A stretch of 6,645 nt of DNA, taken from NCBI GenBank assembly GCA_005882525.1, contig VBGO01000232.1, positions 1 through 6,645 on the forward strand. Reading direction: 5' to 3'. The notes beneath the pieces are model-generated. The model saw only the letters and a list, made by a program, of their open reading frames with translations. It did not search any database and was not told where the DNA came from. Position numbers and translations under genes: made by a program. Origin of the DNA: Chloroflexota bacterium (GTDB taxonomy: Bacteria > Chloroflexota > Dormibacteria > CF-121). Below, piece after piece: positions 5,626 to 6,645 of this stretch (positions are counted from its first letter, which is position 1; each line of letters begins with the position of its first letter).

Positions 5626-6302
5626 GAACTGTTGATCAGGACCAGGGCTCCTCGTCGGGAGTTTTGCCGCTTTCAACTGATGGGCGGGTCGGAATCGACC
5701 TCTATTGGCTCCCGCTGGGCGCCGGCGGCAACTTTGTGCGCTTGAACGGACGGGTGTATGAGGCAATAGAGGCGCGGCTAGCCCGGCGGCCCGCGTGTGA
5801 TCTCTACCACTCCGCTTTACAGGTTTACGTGCCTGAGGGCCGCTATGTCGTCGAGAACACGCCAGTTGTTGACGACCGGGGGCGTGACCGTGGCGTGGTG
5901 GCTGAAGGCCCCGTCGGTGTGCGCTGGGCTGGCCGCTGGCCAATGTTCCGATACGAACTGCGCAGGTGGCGCGACGGTGTAATTGCTGACATCAAGGAGG
6001 CGGTCGACAGTCCGCGACGACTGAGCGGCGATCTAAGCGACGCTCGACACATCCTCGAACTGATTCCGCAGATGCCGACCCTCGTGTGGGGCCGCGACGA
6101 GCTCAAGGCGGGCGAAATGTGGAATTCGAACTCGATGATCTCCTGGCTGATCGCACGCATTGGACTTGACGTGGATGCGATAAAGCCACCCGCCGGCGGG
6201 CGTGCACCAGGCTGGAACGCCGGCGTCGTGGTGGCGCGTCGCGAAGCGGCGGTGGCTCCTCGTCTGGCGCTACGACCGATCTCGGACAGACACGCCATTT
6301 GA
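5616..6302 (+). CDS. Conserved actinobacterial protein, possible papain-fold-like hydrolase
   Basis: ATG 5616 follows GGGAGGGG (5606-5613) and overlaps the preceding gene by 10 bp; the open frame further upstream is its shadow. The 228-residue product has no signal peptide or membrane helix. Conserved-looking blocks are IDLYWLPLGAGGNFVRLNG (27-45), LYHSALQVYV (63-72), GVVAEGPVG (93-101), FRYELRRW (111-118), LVWGRDEL (156-163), MWNSNSMISWLI (168-179) and PPAGGRAPGWNAG (191-203). I recall this as a widespread uncharacterised actinobacterial protein. A His in an LYHSAL-type strand followed much later by a WNSNS helix recalls permuted NlpC/P60 (papain-like) enzymes, with Ser where the nucleophilic Cys would be. 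That is only an analogy. It ends the operon and is followed by repeat copy 3. Confidence 0.8.
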   Translation: MALRTVDQDQGSSSGVLPLSTDGRVGIDLYWLPLGAGGNFVRLNGRVYEAIEARLARRPACDLYHSALQVYVPEGRYVVENTPVVDDRGRDRGVVAEGPVGVRWAGRWPMFRYELRRWRDGVIADIKEAVDSPRRLSGDLSDARHILELIPQMPTLVWGRDELKAGEMWNSNSMISWLIARIGLDVDAIKPPAGGRAPGWNAGVVVARREAAVAPRLALRPISDRHAI

Positions 6303-6364
6303 AGGCAGCACTCCTCACGGCTAGCGTGGTTCGGCCGTTGAGCATCGCCCGTAAATTGACGGCA

Positions 6365-6417
6365 ACTTCGCGGCAGTTGAGGAGAATTTCGCTCGCCGTA
6401 AGGAGGATGTGCTTTAG
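6365..6417 (+). pseudogene. Decayed 3' end of a coding gene, frameshifted (repeat copy 3)
   Basis: The frame TSRQ continues as EENFARRKEDVL and TAG (6415-6417) only after allowing for one missing base after CAG; copies 1 and 2 have an A there. Apart from that base the differences from copy 1 are mostly at third codon positions. Confidence 0.4.
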
Positions 6418-6476
6418 ACCTGGATCGTGTCAGGAAATGGTGTTATCGAGATGGAAGTGGCGATTTTCGGCACCAC

Positions 6477-6536
6477 GGGCAGCGCGCATTCTTGGTAAGG
6501 AAAAGGTCCCCGGTTCGAATCCGGGCGTGGGCTCCA
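6477..6536 (+). pseudogene. tRNA-Thr(GGU) 3' fragment
   Basis: The D-arm 3' strand GGGCAGCGC is followed by the anticodon loop TTGGTAA (6492-6498, anticodon GGT = GGU at 6494-6496). A perfect T-arm follows: CCCGG 6509-6513, loop TTCGAAT, CCGGG 6521-6525. The acceptor 3' strand CGTGGGC (6526-6532), discriminator T and encoded CCA (6534-6536) complete it. The matching 5' acceptor strand would be GCCCACG; upstream there is only GCACCACG (6469-6476) joined directly to the D-arm 3' strand, with the D-stem 5' strand and D-loop missing. The anticodon stem also pairs poorly. It is therefore not a working tRNA; it is most likely the att core of an integrated element. Confidence 0.8.
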
Positions 6537-6551
6537 AGTTCAATAGCACCG

Positions 6552-6603
6552 TTTCCTTCCATCTTCTCGGTGATTTCCTCTCCGCCGAGATACGGTAAGG
6601 AAA
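6552..6603 (+). repeat. Nested inverted repeat in the downstream arm of copy 3
   Basis: TTTCCTT (6552-6558) pairs with AAGGAAA (6597-6603). Inside it TCTCGG (6565-6570) pairs with CCGAGA (6585-6590), separated by a symmetric 6+6-nt internal loop. The outer arm includes the GGTAAGGAAA motif that also occurs at the anticodon loop 100 bp upstream. It could be a recombinase or accessory-protein binding dyad, or a transcript-end structure. Confidence 0.55.
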
Positions 6604-6625
6604 TGCTCTTCCGCACCTGTTTAGT

Positions 6626-6645
6626 GGGCCCAATTGGTTAGAGCC
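6626..6645 (+). other. Possible start of another tRNA-like sequence, cut by the window edge
   Basis: GGGCCCAATTGGTTAGAGCC ends the window. ATTGGTTAGAGC is a classic tRNA D-loop plus D-stem 3' strand, and GGGCCCA looks like a 5' acceptor strand, but the usual TAGCTC between them is absent. It may be the 5' end of a further, damaged tRNA copy; the rest is not visible. Confidence 0.35.

Larger units (their letters stand above)
6361..6606 (+). repeat. Long direct repeat, copy 3 (full length, best preserved)
   Basis: The unit is: decayed coding end (6365-6417), spacer with GGATCGTGTCAGGAAATGGT, tRNA-Thr-like 3' fragment (6477-6536), then the downstream arm AGTTCAATAGCACC...ACGGTAAGGAAATGC (6537-6606). 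Its tRNA part is the least damaged of the three copies. It begins 58 bp after the stop of the four-gene operon. Confidence 0.87.

Noticed and set aside
6465..6536. Functional tRNA-Thr gene in copy 3
   Set aside because: The D-stem 5' strand and D-loop are missing and the anticodon stem pairs badly, so no cloverleaf can form.
1144..6606. Integron attC sites or a CRISPR array
   Set aside because: The repeats are over 200 bp, kilobases apart, tRNA-derived and lack the attC R-box/L-box hairpin layout.
6430..6633. Minus-strand open frame containing EPTPGFEPGTFSLP
   Set aside because: Same artefact, the antisense of the tRNA-Thr fragment in repeat copy 3.

Overview
The window looks like accessory DNA from a high-GC actinobacterium. 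The evidence is G/C-rich third codon positions, frequent GTG starts behind GGAGG-type ribosome binding sites, tightly packed or overlapping genes, and protein families (DsrE-like, OsmC, VIT1/CCC1, flavodoxin-domain proteins, small membrane proteins) typical of soil actinobacterial redox and stress islands. Every gene I accept is on the + strand. No recombinase, transposase, rRNA, intact tRNA or CRISPR array is visible.

Layout: (A) 1-1067 is a three-gene operon: the C-terminal end of a DsrE/DsrF/DrsH-like sulfur-redox protein, an OsmC-family protein that appears to have lost its second catalytic cysteine through an in-frame deletion, and a small secreted lipoprotein. (B) 1144-1274 is the first copy of a diverged long direct repeat. 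(C) 1275-1544 is a non-coding leader with a strong hairpin and a weak DosR-like half-palindrome. (D) 1545-3222 holds two related small membrane proteins followed by a VIT1/CCC1-family transporter. (E) 3404-3634 is the second repeat copy. (F) 3635-3752 is a leader rich in inverted repeats. (G) 3753-6302 is a tightly coupled four-gene operon: an 8-helix membrane protein, a flavodoxin-domain (HemG-like) protein, a 4-helix membrane protein, and a 228-residue protein of unknown function. (H) 6361-6606 is the third repeat copy, and the last 20 bases resemble the start of another tRNA-like sequence.

The main observation is the repeat. Each copy starts with what looks like the decayed 3' end of a coding gene (frame T-S-R-Q-I-E-E-N-F, then TAG). 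About 60-80 bp of spacer follows, then, in copies 2 and 3, the 3' part of a tRNA-Thr(GGU): D-arm 3' strand, anticodon loop TTGGTAA, T-arm, acceptor strand and CCA. A conserved downstream arm of about 70 bp with a nested inverted repeat closes the unit. This is the architecture expected of attachment sites of tyrosine-recombinase elements that use tRNA 3' ends. The window therefore reads as an accreted series of small stress/redox gene cassettes (about 2.3 and 3.0 kb between equivalent repeat points), separated by old tRNA-Thr-derived att-like sites and carrying no mobility gene of their own here. Mobility is inferred; the repeats and their tRNA similarity are seen directly.

Functionally the cassettes share a theme of thiol/sulfur redox (DsrE, OsmC), metal transport (VIT1) and flavin redox (flavodoxin), surrounded by membrane proteins of unknown role.
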